64,000 bases of DNA, from assembly GCA_021292105.1 (NCBI GenBank), contig CM037874.1:8262653-8326652 (forward strand), in the 5' to 3' direction. The notes beneath the pieces are model-generated. The model did not search any database. It was not told where the DNA came from and was given only the letters and a program-made list of their open reading frames with translations. Positions 63,201-64,000 of the stretch are shown one piece after another. Numbering within the stretch: the stretch's first letter is position 1; every line of letters begins with the position of its first letter. Source of the DNA: Anadara kagoshimensis. Taxonomy: Eukaryota > Mollusca > Bivalvia > Arcoida > Arcidae. The position numbers were made by a program, and so were the translations under genes.

Positions 63201-63570
63201 CCTTTATTTGCAGGTGGCCTTTATATACAGGTTCAAATAATATGAATAAAGAACAACTGGGAAACAATTCTTCTGGCCTTTATAAGTAGGTGCCCCTTAT
63301 ATAGAGGTGGCCTTTAGGGCAGGTTGGACTGTACATTACATGTAACTGAAAAGCAAATTGGGTAATGACAAAAGCCAATGGTCTATTATTTCTAAATTAG
63401 AGGTTGGTAGAATTAATTTTGTGACTAACATACCATACCTTGAGAGAATACCCAGAAAGTTATAAGCAGCAGATGAGTGCATGAGCAGATGGACATTTCC
63501 TGTTCCTTTGGAGTTAAACTGAACGTCTTCTGCTGTTCTTCCAACTTTGTATATATTCAAAATCTTCATA
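20778..63570 (-). CDS. PARP4: Vault poly(ADP-ribose) polymerase (PARP4-like), partial at 5' end
   Basis: Twenty-eight minus-strand exons encode about 1,888 C-terminal residues. Order: PARP catalytic domain with H-Y-E residues (HSS in 63439-63570, [10 protein letters not shown] in 62774-62872, EMEYVIYNP in 59027-59180); VIT domain (58138-56578); VWA domain with MIDAS DMSNSMS (48005-44127); the PARP4-typical TSFVAIEER segment (38895-38996); a ubiquitin-like domain; a large exon with CTD-like heptads and RG/SR tracts; and a C-terminal domain ([29 protein letters not shown]) matching the MVP-interacting end of vertebrate PARP4. Known role: PARP4 sits in the vault particle and ADP-ribosylates MVP and itself. 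Oddities: vertebrate PARP4 has no ubiquitin-like or heptad region that I know of, and there is a 2-nt deletion in the heptads. BRCT and regulatory domains should lie to the right, outside the window. Confidence 0.94.
21159..21349. mobile_element. pogo-like TIR element, second family
   Basis: TACAATAAAACCTCGATTCA and AACAAGGTTTTACTGTA flank a non-coding interior containing GGCGATAAATTGG and GTGGCAATAAGCG motifs. Confidence 0.6.
21648..21975 (-). mobile_element. tRNA-derived SINE, same family, minus strand
   Basis: Reverse copy of the SINE at 16570-16914, head at the right end (GAGCTACCACAGTGG) and B box GGGTTTGAACCC region at about 21910. Sits in the intron between the last two PARP4 exons. 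Confidence 0.85.
22204..22303 (-). CDS. PARP4: PARP4 exon 27 (C-terminal vault-binding-like domain)
   Basis: Encodes [20 protein letters not shown] then [18 protein letters not shown]-x-DL and the GL/IxSLG end match the vertebrate PARP4 C-terminus, which binds MVP. 100 nt, phase 0 in, 1 out. Confidence 0.93.
22385..22560 (-). mobile_element. Truncated, diverged SINE
   Basis: GGGGTTTTATATCCCAGTCA ...ATGTCACCAGCT... is the 3' half of the same SINE family in reverse. Confidence 0.55.
22625..22850. repeat. Dispersed repeat (AAGTTTGATCAAAATCCAT family)
   Basis: Contains AAGTTTGATCAAAATCCATC and GTGATTCTTATATACCCC; PARP4 intron. Confidence 0.65.
23060..23144 (-). CDS. PARP4: PARP4 exon 26
   Basis: Encodes [20 protein letters not shown] then EKLPAATE. 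85 nt, phase 2 in, 0 out, donor GTACGT. Leads into the C-terminal domain. Confidence 0.87.
23728..25947 (-). CDS. PARP4: PARP4 exon 25: CTD-like heptads, RG and SR repeats (contains a frameshift)
   Basis: A 2,220-nt exon, about 740 codons. In order: an acidic Ser-rich part ([25 protein letters not shown]); about ten tandem heptads of the form YSPT(S/A)P(S/A) at 24743-24969; Gln/Ser/Gly repeats ([12 protein letters not shown]); RGRGRGRGG; an SR tract ([13 protein letters not shown]); and three [13 protein letters not shown] repeats near the end. The entry frame (phase 0) and exit frame (CA before GTGAGT, phase 2) disagree by 2 nt. One heptad unit (24884-24902) is 19 nt instead of 21, so 2 nt are missing there. 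The low-complexity RNA-binding-like composition suggests a tie to transcription or RNA processing, which is inference. Confidence 0.88.
25988..26323. mobile_element. TIR element, possibly piggyBac-like
   Basis: Ends TTAATCCTCTTGCTGCCA and TGGCAGAAGAGGGATAAA are inverted repeats; the left end abuts TTAA. Inside are a TGACGTCA palindrome (26162-26169) and two TTTGGCACTGCCAAC hyphenated palindromes. Confidence 0.5.
26500..28373. repeat. 60-bp tandem array (about 30 copies)
   Basis: Unit like CAAAACCTGTCTTAAGTGAA / GTACAGTAAAACTTGTG / AGCTGAACCAAAGGTAATT, period close to 60. Edges are degenerate. The phrase CAGTNAAACCTGTCTnAA links it to pogo-like MITE ends. Confidence 0.9.
28478..29065. repeat. 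42-bp minisatellite (14 copies)
   Basis: Unit CCAGTTTACTAATGTGTTCT / TTGTCAAGGTCAACAAGCAG / AA. Because 42 is a multiple of 3, most frames stay open in both directions; the long open frames here (for example [14 protein letters not shown] repeats) are artefacts in an intron. Confidence 0.95.
29309..29370 (-). CDS. PARP4: PARP4 exon 24 (ubiquitin-like C-terminal strand)
   Basis: 62 nt, phase 1 in, 0 out. Encodes [28 protein letters not shown] is identical to the ubiquitin tail but is internal to the protein. With exon 36278-36454 it completes a ubiquitin fold across a 6.9-kb intron. Confidence 0.92.
29705..29885. mobile_element. pogo-like MITE, copy 3
   Basis: TACAGTCAAACCTGACTATA to AAGGCAGGTTGGAATGACTA; same family in the PARP4 intron after exon 24's upstream junction. 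Confidence 0.7.
30205..30475 (+). mobile_element. tRNA-derived SINE, third type
   Basis: Head-like TCTTGGTGGTTAAGGGGTAC with ATTTAAACCCTAGC as a B-box remnant; degenerate body. PARP4 intron. Confidence 0.5.
30689..31065. repeat. 47-bp tandem array (8 copies)
   Basis: Unit AGATGTATAAATGCTAATGC / AGCTATGATTAATTATTAAC / ACAATGA, nearly identical copies. Confidence 0.95.
31301..31913. repeat. 56-bp tandem array (about 10 copies), hairpin-forming
   Basis: Unit GAATGTCATATCTTAAGTAA / CATTGTTGTTCATTCTTGCA / TGAATAACAATAAAAA. Within each unit TTGTTGTTCAT and ATGAATAACAA are near-inverted arms. Confidence 0.92.
32034..32135. repeat. 50-bp direct duplication
   Basis: ACGTCACTTTGTTAATCCAT... occurs at 32034 and 32084, next to the end of the decayed HSP70 lid. 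Confidence 0.9.
32139..32344 (-). pseudogene. HSP70 lid segment, probably decayed
   Basis: After acceptor TATTTTAAG, phase 1, it reads [20 protein letters not shown] then [11 protein letters not shown], the start of the HSP70 alpha-helical lid, and joins in frame to the exon at 32619. The reading frame then loses HSP70 similarity and stops at 32139-32141. Another frame picks up lid-like sequence ([12 protein letters not shown]) just beyond, so a small indel has probably broken it. Confidence 0.65.
32619..33161 (-). CDS. HSP70 substrate-binding-domain exon inside a PARP4 intron
   Basis: 543 nt, open throughout, phase 1 at both ends (acceptor TGTTTCAG, donor GTAAGA). It starts with three 18-residue acidic repeats ([16 protein letters not shown] type), then reads [60 protein letters not shown] and LRITNDKG. 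That is the beta-sandwich substrate-binding domain of cytosolic HSP70; the ATPase domain is not found nearby. By phase it could splice between the two ubiquitin-like exons as a cassette, or join 32139-32344. Other readings: a nested gene fragment or a young pseudogene. Confidence 0.85.
33320..34229. mobile_element. pogo-like TIR element, third family (~910 bp)
   Basis: Left end TACAGTAAAACCTCTCTAAA then CCGGACA; right end TGTCCGGTTTAGGGAGG then TTTCACTGTA, a 27-bp inverted repeat. GTCCGGTTTAGAGAGG recurs at 34026, 34105 and 34187. The interior is very AT-rich and non-coding. Lies immediately upstream of the HSP70-like exon. Confidence 0.75.
35220..35589 (-). CDS. Unrecognised coding-like segment in the ubiquitin-like intron
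   Basis: A 370-nt open stretch reading [20 protein letters not shown], then [20 protein letters not shown] and [20 protein letters not shown]. It ends at a possible donor GTACAG in phase 1, which fits the HSP70-like exon at 33161. Its start (TAACAG acceptor, phase 0) does not fit the ubiquitin-like exon (phase 1) but would fit PARP4 exons ending in phase 0, or it may start at its own ATG. No family recognised. The acceptor lacks a good pyrimidine tract. Confidence 0.5.
35961..36241. mobile_element. pogo-like MITE, copy 4 with duplicated 3' end
   Basis: TACAGTCAACCTGTCTTAAA to GACTGGTTTGACTGTA (36140), then the last ~100 bp repeats again to 36241. Confidence 0.65.
36278..36454 (-). CDS. PARP4: PARP4 exon 23 (ubiquitin-like domain, N-terminal part)
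   Basis: Encodes [20 protein letters not shown], then [20 protein letters not shown] and [16 protein letters not shown]. This follows ubiquitin strand by strand (VKTLTG, the D-x-K helix, I-P-D-Q-Q-R-L). Phase 1 both ends; it joins in frame to 29309-29370, which supplies the last strand. Confidence 0.93.
36527..36760 (+). mobile_element. tRNA-derived SINE (GTGACCAAGTGGTCTAAAG head)
   Basis: Head GTGACCAAGTGGTCTAAAG with TAGGTTTAAATCAC as B box; tail CTTGACTGGGACATTAAACA. PARP4 intron just after the ubiquitin-like exon's upstream side. Confidence 0.65.
36968..37045. repeat. 32-bp triplication covering a 5' splice site
   Basis: AAAACTTACGTGGGAA-type units start at 36969, 37001 and 37033. The one at 37033 is the donor of PARP4 exon 22; the one at 36969 keeps the same donor sequence; the middle one has lost the GT. 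Confidence 0.85.
37042..37127 (-). CDS. PARP4: PARP4 exon 22
   Basis: Encodes [20 protein letters not shown] then QYLKNTFP. 86 nt, phase 2 in, 1 out. The donor region is tandemly repeated downstream (36968-37045). Confidence 0.8.
37408..37445 (-). CDS. PARP4: PARP4 exon 21, 38-nt microexon
   Basis: Needed to reconcile phases: the exon before ends in phase 0, the exon after starts in phase 2, and this 38-nt segment ([13 protein letters not shown]) bridges exactly that. Bounded by CTTAAG and donor GTAATG. It gives a continuous [14 protein letters not shown] strand pattern with the next exon. The acceptor tract is only moderate. Confidence 0.68.
37620..37766 (-). CDS. PARP4: PARP4 exon 20 (helical, UBA-like segment)
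   Basis: Encodes [20 protein letters not shown] then [11 protein letters not shown] and a charged helix [14 protein letters not shown]. The [10 protein letters not shown] core looks like a UBA-type three-helix fold, but that is inference. 147 nt, phase 0 both ends, acceptor TATCCAG. Confidence 0.85.
38114..38221 (-). CDS. PARP4: PARP4 exon 19
   Basis: Encodes [20 protein letters not shown] then [21 protein letters not shown]-x-YM-x-WQ matches the same place in vertebrate PARP4. 108 nt, phase 0 both ends. Confidence 0.92.
38393..38770 (-). mobile_element. Degenerate SINE (second type) carrying a MITE
   Basis: TTAAAAGTCTGTCTTGAGCC ... GAGTACAAAACTCTCCCTG ... CTGCTCAAGGACAAATCACA matches the SINE at 46196-46494; a TIR element (38515-38630) sits inside it. 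Confidence 0.65.
38515..38630. mobile_element. 114-bp MITE with perfect ~33-bp inverted repeats
   Basis: Left ACACAGCCAAATTTTGTTCA then TGTGAGTTTAAC; right GTTAAACTCACA then TGAACAAAATTTGGCTGTGT. The arms appear identical, so the insertion is young. Confidence 0.8.
38895..38996 (-). CDS. PARP4: PARP4 exon 18 (post-[12 protein letters not shown])
   Basis: Encodes [20 protein letters not shown] then [14 protein letters not shown]. The TSFVAIEER string is shared by PARP4 and VIT/VWA proteins. 102 nt, phase 0 both ends, donor GTCAGT. Confidence 0.93.
39705..39785 (-). CDS. PARP4: PARP4 exon 17 (post-VWA)
   Basis: 81 nt, phase 0 both ends. Encodes [28 protein letters not shown]-x-GIL is a conserved PARP4 motif. 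Acceptor TTTTGCAG, donor GTGAGA. Confidence 0.95.
40108..40530 (+). mobile_element. tRNA-derived SINE interrupted by a MITE
   Basis: Head GGTGGTCCAGCAGTCTAAAC, B-box-like GTTCAAATCCC, then CAGATCCTAGTATGAGGAAG, and the tail GAAAAATTTTTGAATGGCTGG after the MITE. Confidence 0.7.
40301..40471. mobile_element. pogo-like MITE, copy 5, nested in a SINE
   Basis: TACAGTCAAACCTGTCTATA to GGCAGGTTTGACTGTA. It interrupts the SINE at 40108-40530 at a TA. Confidence 0.8.
40585..40665 (-). CDS. PARP4: PARP4 exon 16 (post-VWA)
   Basis: Short 81-nt exon, phase 0 both ends, encoding [20 protein letters not shown] then LNITTGK. The acceptor TATATAG is modest. Position and frame support it. Confidence 0.85.
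40885..42094. mobile_element. Tandem pair of a ~605-bp TIR element
   Basis: Two units, 40885-41490 and 41491-42094, each starting TACTAGTGTGGCGACACC, then AAAGAATGGAACAATCTAGA and ending TCTAGATTGTTCCATTCTTT. Sister copies differ by small indels (copy 2 lacks part of the middle and has extra bases around 41885-41935). Non-coding. Confidence 0.85.
42108..42620. mobile_element. Probable TIR element, diverged
   Basis: CAGGGGTTTCCCTTGCATC at the left and GGGAAAACCCTGTA at the right are loosely inverted. Interior is non-coding. Confidence 0.4.
42840..43030 (+). mobile_element. SINE 3' portion
   Basis: ATCCTAGTGCAGGGAAGTTT ... CTCAATATAAGTGAAAGATT CTTGATTGGGACATAAAACA; same type as 40108-40530. 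Confidence 0.6.
43099..43269 (-). CDS. PARP4: PARP4 exon 15 (post-VWA)
   Basis: Encodes [20 protein letters not shown] then [20 protein letters not shown]. 171 nt, phase 0 both ends. The [12 protein letters not shown] stretch fits the conserved PARP4 post-VWA region. Confidence 0.93.
43817..43836. repeat. Homopolymer G run
   Basis: About 20 consecutive G after TGTGTGTGTATA in a PARP4 intron; length is likely to be unreliable in the assembly. Confidence 0.9.
44127..44226 (-). CDS. PARP4: PARP4 exon 14 (end of VWA domain)
   Basis: Encodes [20 protein letters not shown] then [13 protein letters not shown]. Phase 2 in, 0 out. Confidence 0.94.
44700..45600. other. Intron stretch of unlike composition with one open frame
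   Basis: Less AT-rich than its surroundings with several CG dinucleotides (CGTCGC, CGCGTT). A plus-strand open frame of 139 codons (45175-45594) has no recognisable motif, no splice partners and lies antisense to a PARP4 intron. Probably old transposon DNA. Confidence 0.35.
45660..45847 (-). CDS. PARP4: PARP4 exon 13 (VWA domain)
   Basis: Encodes [20 protein letters not shown] then [11 protein letters not shown] and [13 protein letters not shown] is the later VWA metal-site loop. Phase 0 in, 2 out. Confidence 0.95.
46196..46494 (-). mobile_element. tRNA-derived SINE (second type), minus strand
   Basis: Read on the minus strand: head GTGTGGCCTAGTGGTTAAGG, B box GTGGGTTCGATCCCTGG, body TGTCCTTGAGCAAGACACTT (a phrase shared by SINEs of many animals) and an AAAGTTAAAGTT-type end. 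Confidence 0.8.
46717..46857 (-). CDS. PARP4: PARP4 exon 12 (VWA domain)
   Basis: Encodes [20 protein letters not shown] then GTSFKELFP. 141 nt, phase 0 both ends, donor GTATGT. Confidence 0.95.
46905..46951. repeat. (AAAT)n microsatellite
   Basis: About 12 AAAT units in a PARP4 intron. Confidence 0.95.
46955..47362. repeat. Dispersed repeat ending GTGATTCCTATATACCCCC
   Basis: Same ending family as 19130-19325, 22625-22850 and 57293-57482; ends GGAGGGTATAATAAAATGAG. Confidence 0.6.
47886..48005 (-). CDS. PARP4: PARP4 exon 11 (VWA domain, MIDAS)
   Basis: Encodes [20 protein letters not shown] then [14 protein letters not shown]-x-S-x-S is the MIDAS metal site, so a divalent ion can be bound. 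120 nt, phase 0 both ends. Confidence 0.96.
48156..48213. repeat. (GA)n microsatellite beside a PARP4 donor
   Basis: About 29 GA units; on the minus strand a (TC)n tract starting about 11 bases into the intron after exon 10. Confidence 0.95.
48226..48360 (-). CDS. PARP4: PARP4 exon 10 (VIT-VWA linker)
   Basis: Encodes [20 protein letters not shown] then [19 protein letters not shown]. The RMWVE-x-HP stretch is typical of PARP4. A (GA)n tract begins 11 bases beyond the donor. Confidence 0.94.
48796..49154. mobile_element. SINE pieces at the edge of the 32-bp minisatellite
   Basis: 48796-48950 carries a head-like GGTTGCTGGCTCA and CAGCAAGACATAAAATTTC. 49095-49154 read in reverse gives GGTTTGAACACC and AACAGATCCTAGTGTGAGAA, matching the head/body of the SINE at 40108-40530 and running straight into the minisatellite. 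Confidence 0.6.
49155..55645. repeat. 32-bp minisatellite, about 200 copies, 6.5 kb
   Basis: Unit GATGTGTGGACCTAGGTGGT / GAGAGGAGCTGT with variants at the 3' third (GGCACTGT, GGTGCTGT, GTTGCTGT, GGCGCTGT) and GATGAG for GGTGAG. Rare variants such as GATGTAAGG (49242, 50202, 51228, 52731, 53690, 55543) show that large blocks were duplicated. Lies wholly in the intron between PARP4 exons 9 and 10. Confidence 0.97.
55762..55884 (-). CDS. PARP4: PARP4 exon 9 (VIT-VWA linker)
   Basis: Encodes [20 protein letters not shown] then [14 protein letters not shown]. 123 nt, phase 0 both ends. Its donor opens the intron holding the 6.5-kb minisatellite. Confidence 0.92.
56578..56742 (-). CDS. PARP4: PARP4 exon 8 (end of VIT domain)
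   Basis: Encodes [20 protein letters not shown] then [20 protein letters not shown], the last VIT strands. 165 nt, phase 0 both ends. Confidence 0.95.
57113..57204 (-). CDS. PARP4: PARP4 exon 7 (VIT domain)
   Basis: Encodes [20 protein letters not shown] then [10 protein letters not shown], the central VIT helix and strand. Phase 1 in, 0 out; donor GTATGT. Confidence 0.95.
57293..57482. repeat. Dispersed repeat (AAGTTTGATCAAAATCCAT family)
   Basis: CCAAGTTTGATCAAAATCCA and GATTCTTATATCGCACC recur here and at 19130-19325 and 22625-22850 (diverged at 10985-11095). Confidence 0.65.
57668..57794 (-). CDS. PARP4: PARP4 exon 6 (VIT domain)
   Basis: Encodes [20 protein letters not shown] then INGKHIIG. 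The Y-x-FPLD-x-x-AAV block is the VIT hallmark. Phase 0 in, 1 out. Confidence 0.95.
58138..58268 (-). CDS. PARP4: PARP4 exon 5 (start of VIT domain)
   Basis: Encodes [20 protein letters not shown] then [18 protein letters not shown], the first strands of a VIT domain. Phase 1 in, 0 out; donor GTAAGT. Confidence 0.92.
58650..58880. mobile_element. TIR element (ATTCTTTAACTAAG family), copy 1
   Basis: AAATAATTCTTTAACTAAGA near the left and TTAGTTAAGAAATGATTGTG near the right; same family as 62185-62425. Confidence 0.5.
59027..59180 (-). CDS. PARP4: PARP4 exon 4 (PARP catalytic, Glu)
   Basis: Encodes [20 protein letters not shown] then [25 protein letters not shown] holds the Glu of the H-Y-E triad, so poly- or oligo-ADP-ribosylation is possible. 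Acceptor lies about 100 bases from a 60-bp tandem array. Confidence 0.94.
59277..60474. repeat. 60-bp tandem array (about 20 copies)
   Basis: Unit CACACACCTCTTCACCAGTG / TATCCATGGAAACATACAAA / ACAGCAATTAGAAATTTTTG. Open in several frames by virtue of its length; lies in the intron between PARP4 exons 3 and 4, so those frames are not genes. Confidence 0.95.
61205..61382 (-). CDS. PARP4: PARP4 exon 3 (PARP catalytic)
   Basis: Encodes [20 protein letters not shown] then [13 protein letters not shown] and PPxGYDSV are PARP signatures. Phase 2 in, phase 0 out, donor GTAAGG. Confidence 0.95.
61590..62045 (-). mobile_element. Diverged SINE, minus strand
   Basis: Begins with GGGGATTTACGCCCAAGTTA and GATGTCACCAGCT and ends in a tRNA-like head GAGCTATCATAGTGG with TTTGTACCCACTACCTCC before it. 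Same family as 21648-21975, longer because of internal insertions. Confidence 0.6.
62185..62425. mobile_element. TIR element (ATTCTTTAACTAAG family), copy 2
   Basis: TTCACAATCATTCCTTAACT and TTCACTAAGTAATGATTGTG are inverted ends. Confidence 0.55.
62774..62872 (-). CDS. PARP4: PARP4 exon 2 (PARP catalytic, Tyr)
   Basis: Encodes [20 protein letters not shown] then [19 protein letters not shown] carries the catalytic-site Tyr. Donor GTAAGT, phase 2 both ends. Confidence 0.95.
63149..63333. mobile_element. pogo-like MITE, copy 6
   Basis: TACAGTCAAACCTGTCTATA to GCAGGTTGGACTGTA, in the intron between the first two PARP4 exons of the window. Confidence 0.75.
63439..63570 (-). CDS. PARP4: PARP4 exon 1 in window (PARP catalytic, His)
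   Basis: Encodes [18 protein letters not shown], then [20 protein letters not shown]. The His of MHSS aligns with the NAD-binding His of the H-Y-E motif; the usual Gly after it is Ser. Phase 2 at both ends. The gene continues rightward. Confidence 0.93.
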
Positions 63571-63654
63571 CTAAAACAAATAACAGGAATGACTAACAAA
63601 TTCAGCTATGTTCAAATTTAATGCCCCTTTTTCTTCGAAAGATGGGGATAAAAT

Positions 63655-63835
63655 AAAAAAGAGTTGAGTAATAGTGTCTTATGCCCAAGTCAAGATTTTT
63701 TAATTTAATATATATTGAGGTGCTCAGTTCATAATTGGTTGAGAAAACTAGAGTGACCAAAGAAAACTGCCAACCTTTAGTTTAGGCAAAGCAAACTAAC
63801 GATCTTTCTCACATTAGGATCTGCTAAAGTGGTAT
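63655..63835. mobile_element. SINE-like 3' piece
   Basis: GAGTTGAGTAATAGTGTCTT ATGCCCAAGTCAAGATTTTT and TCTCACATTAGGATCTGC match the reverse of the 40108-40530 SINE body. Rightmost intron of the window; 63836-64000 shows nothing else. Confidence 0.5.
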
Positions 63836-64000
63836 TTAAAATAATTTTCAAATTTCATAGGTTAATCAGTCTATTAGAAATGTGATTTTTTTTTTAAATC
63901 TTAAGTATGATAAAAAAAAATAAAAATGTAAACTATTACATATCAATTATTTTGTAGTGGTCTTGGAAGCTAAGTTGGTAGACCACTTGTCTATAGTATA

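Overview
The window is AT-rich animal nuclear DNA, most likely from a bivalve mollusc. The inference rests on intron-rich genes, many tRNA-derived SINEs, many short inverted-repeat elements, minisatellite arrays and repeats with ~145-bp core units like those of bivalve pearl/CvE elements. The species cannot be named from the sequence alone. No bacterial features, CRISPR array or intact tRNA/rRNA gene is seen.

Two real genes lie tail to tail. (1) On the plus strand, 2017-12584, are the last ten exon positions of a PIWI-clade Argonaute (the PAZ-coding part is off the left edge). One position, the exon carrying the first catalytic Asp and the Glu finger, is present twice (6942-7116 and 9455-9629), with the same length (175 nt) and the same phases. 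(2) On the minus strand, from beyond the right edge down to 20778, are 28 exons of a vault-PARP (PARP4) homologue. They encode, in order, the PARP catalytic domain, a VIT domain, a VWA domain, the conserved post-VWA segment, a helical segment, a ubiquitin-like domain, a very large exon with RNA polymerase II CTD-like heptads plus RG and SR repeats, and a C-terminal vault-binding-like domain. Every junction phase agrees once a 38-nt microexon is included and a 2-nt deletion in the heptad tract is allowed for.

The intron that splits the ubiquitin-like domain (29371-36277) holds three further coding-looking minus-strand segments: an unrecognised one (35220-35589) and two that encode an HSP70 substrate-binding domain without its ATPase domain (32619-33161, 32139-32344). 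Whether they are cassette exons, an alternative 3' end, or a nested gene or pseudogene is open.

Layout: 1-2016 repeat-filled PIWI intron; 2017-12584 PIWI exons; 12585-18900 PIWI 3' region and intergenic DNA with SINEs and a pearl-like element; about 18890-20777 probable PARP4 3' UTR; 20778-63570 PARP4 exons and introns. The introns carry six tandem arrays, including a 6.5-kb 32-bp minisatellite at 49155-55645, and many TIR elements. The right edge is inside PARP4 upstream of the catalytic exons. The two genes are neighbours but nothing here shows a functional link: PIWI acts in piRNA-guided transposon silencing, vault PARP in ADP-ribosylation at the vault particle.
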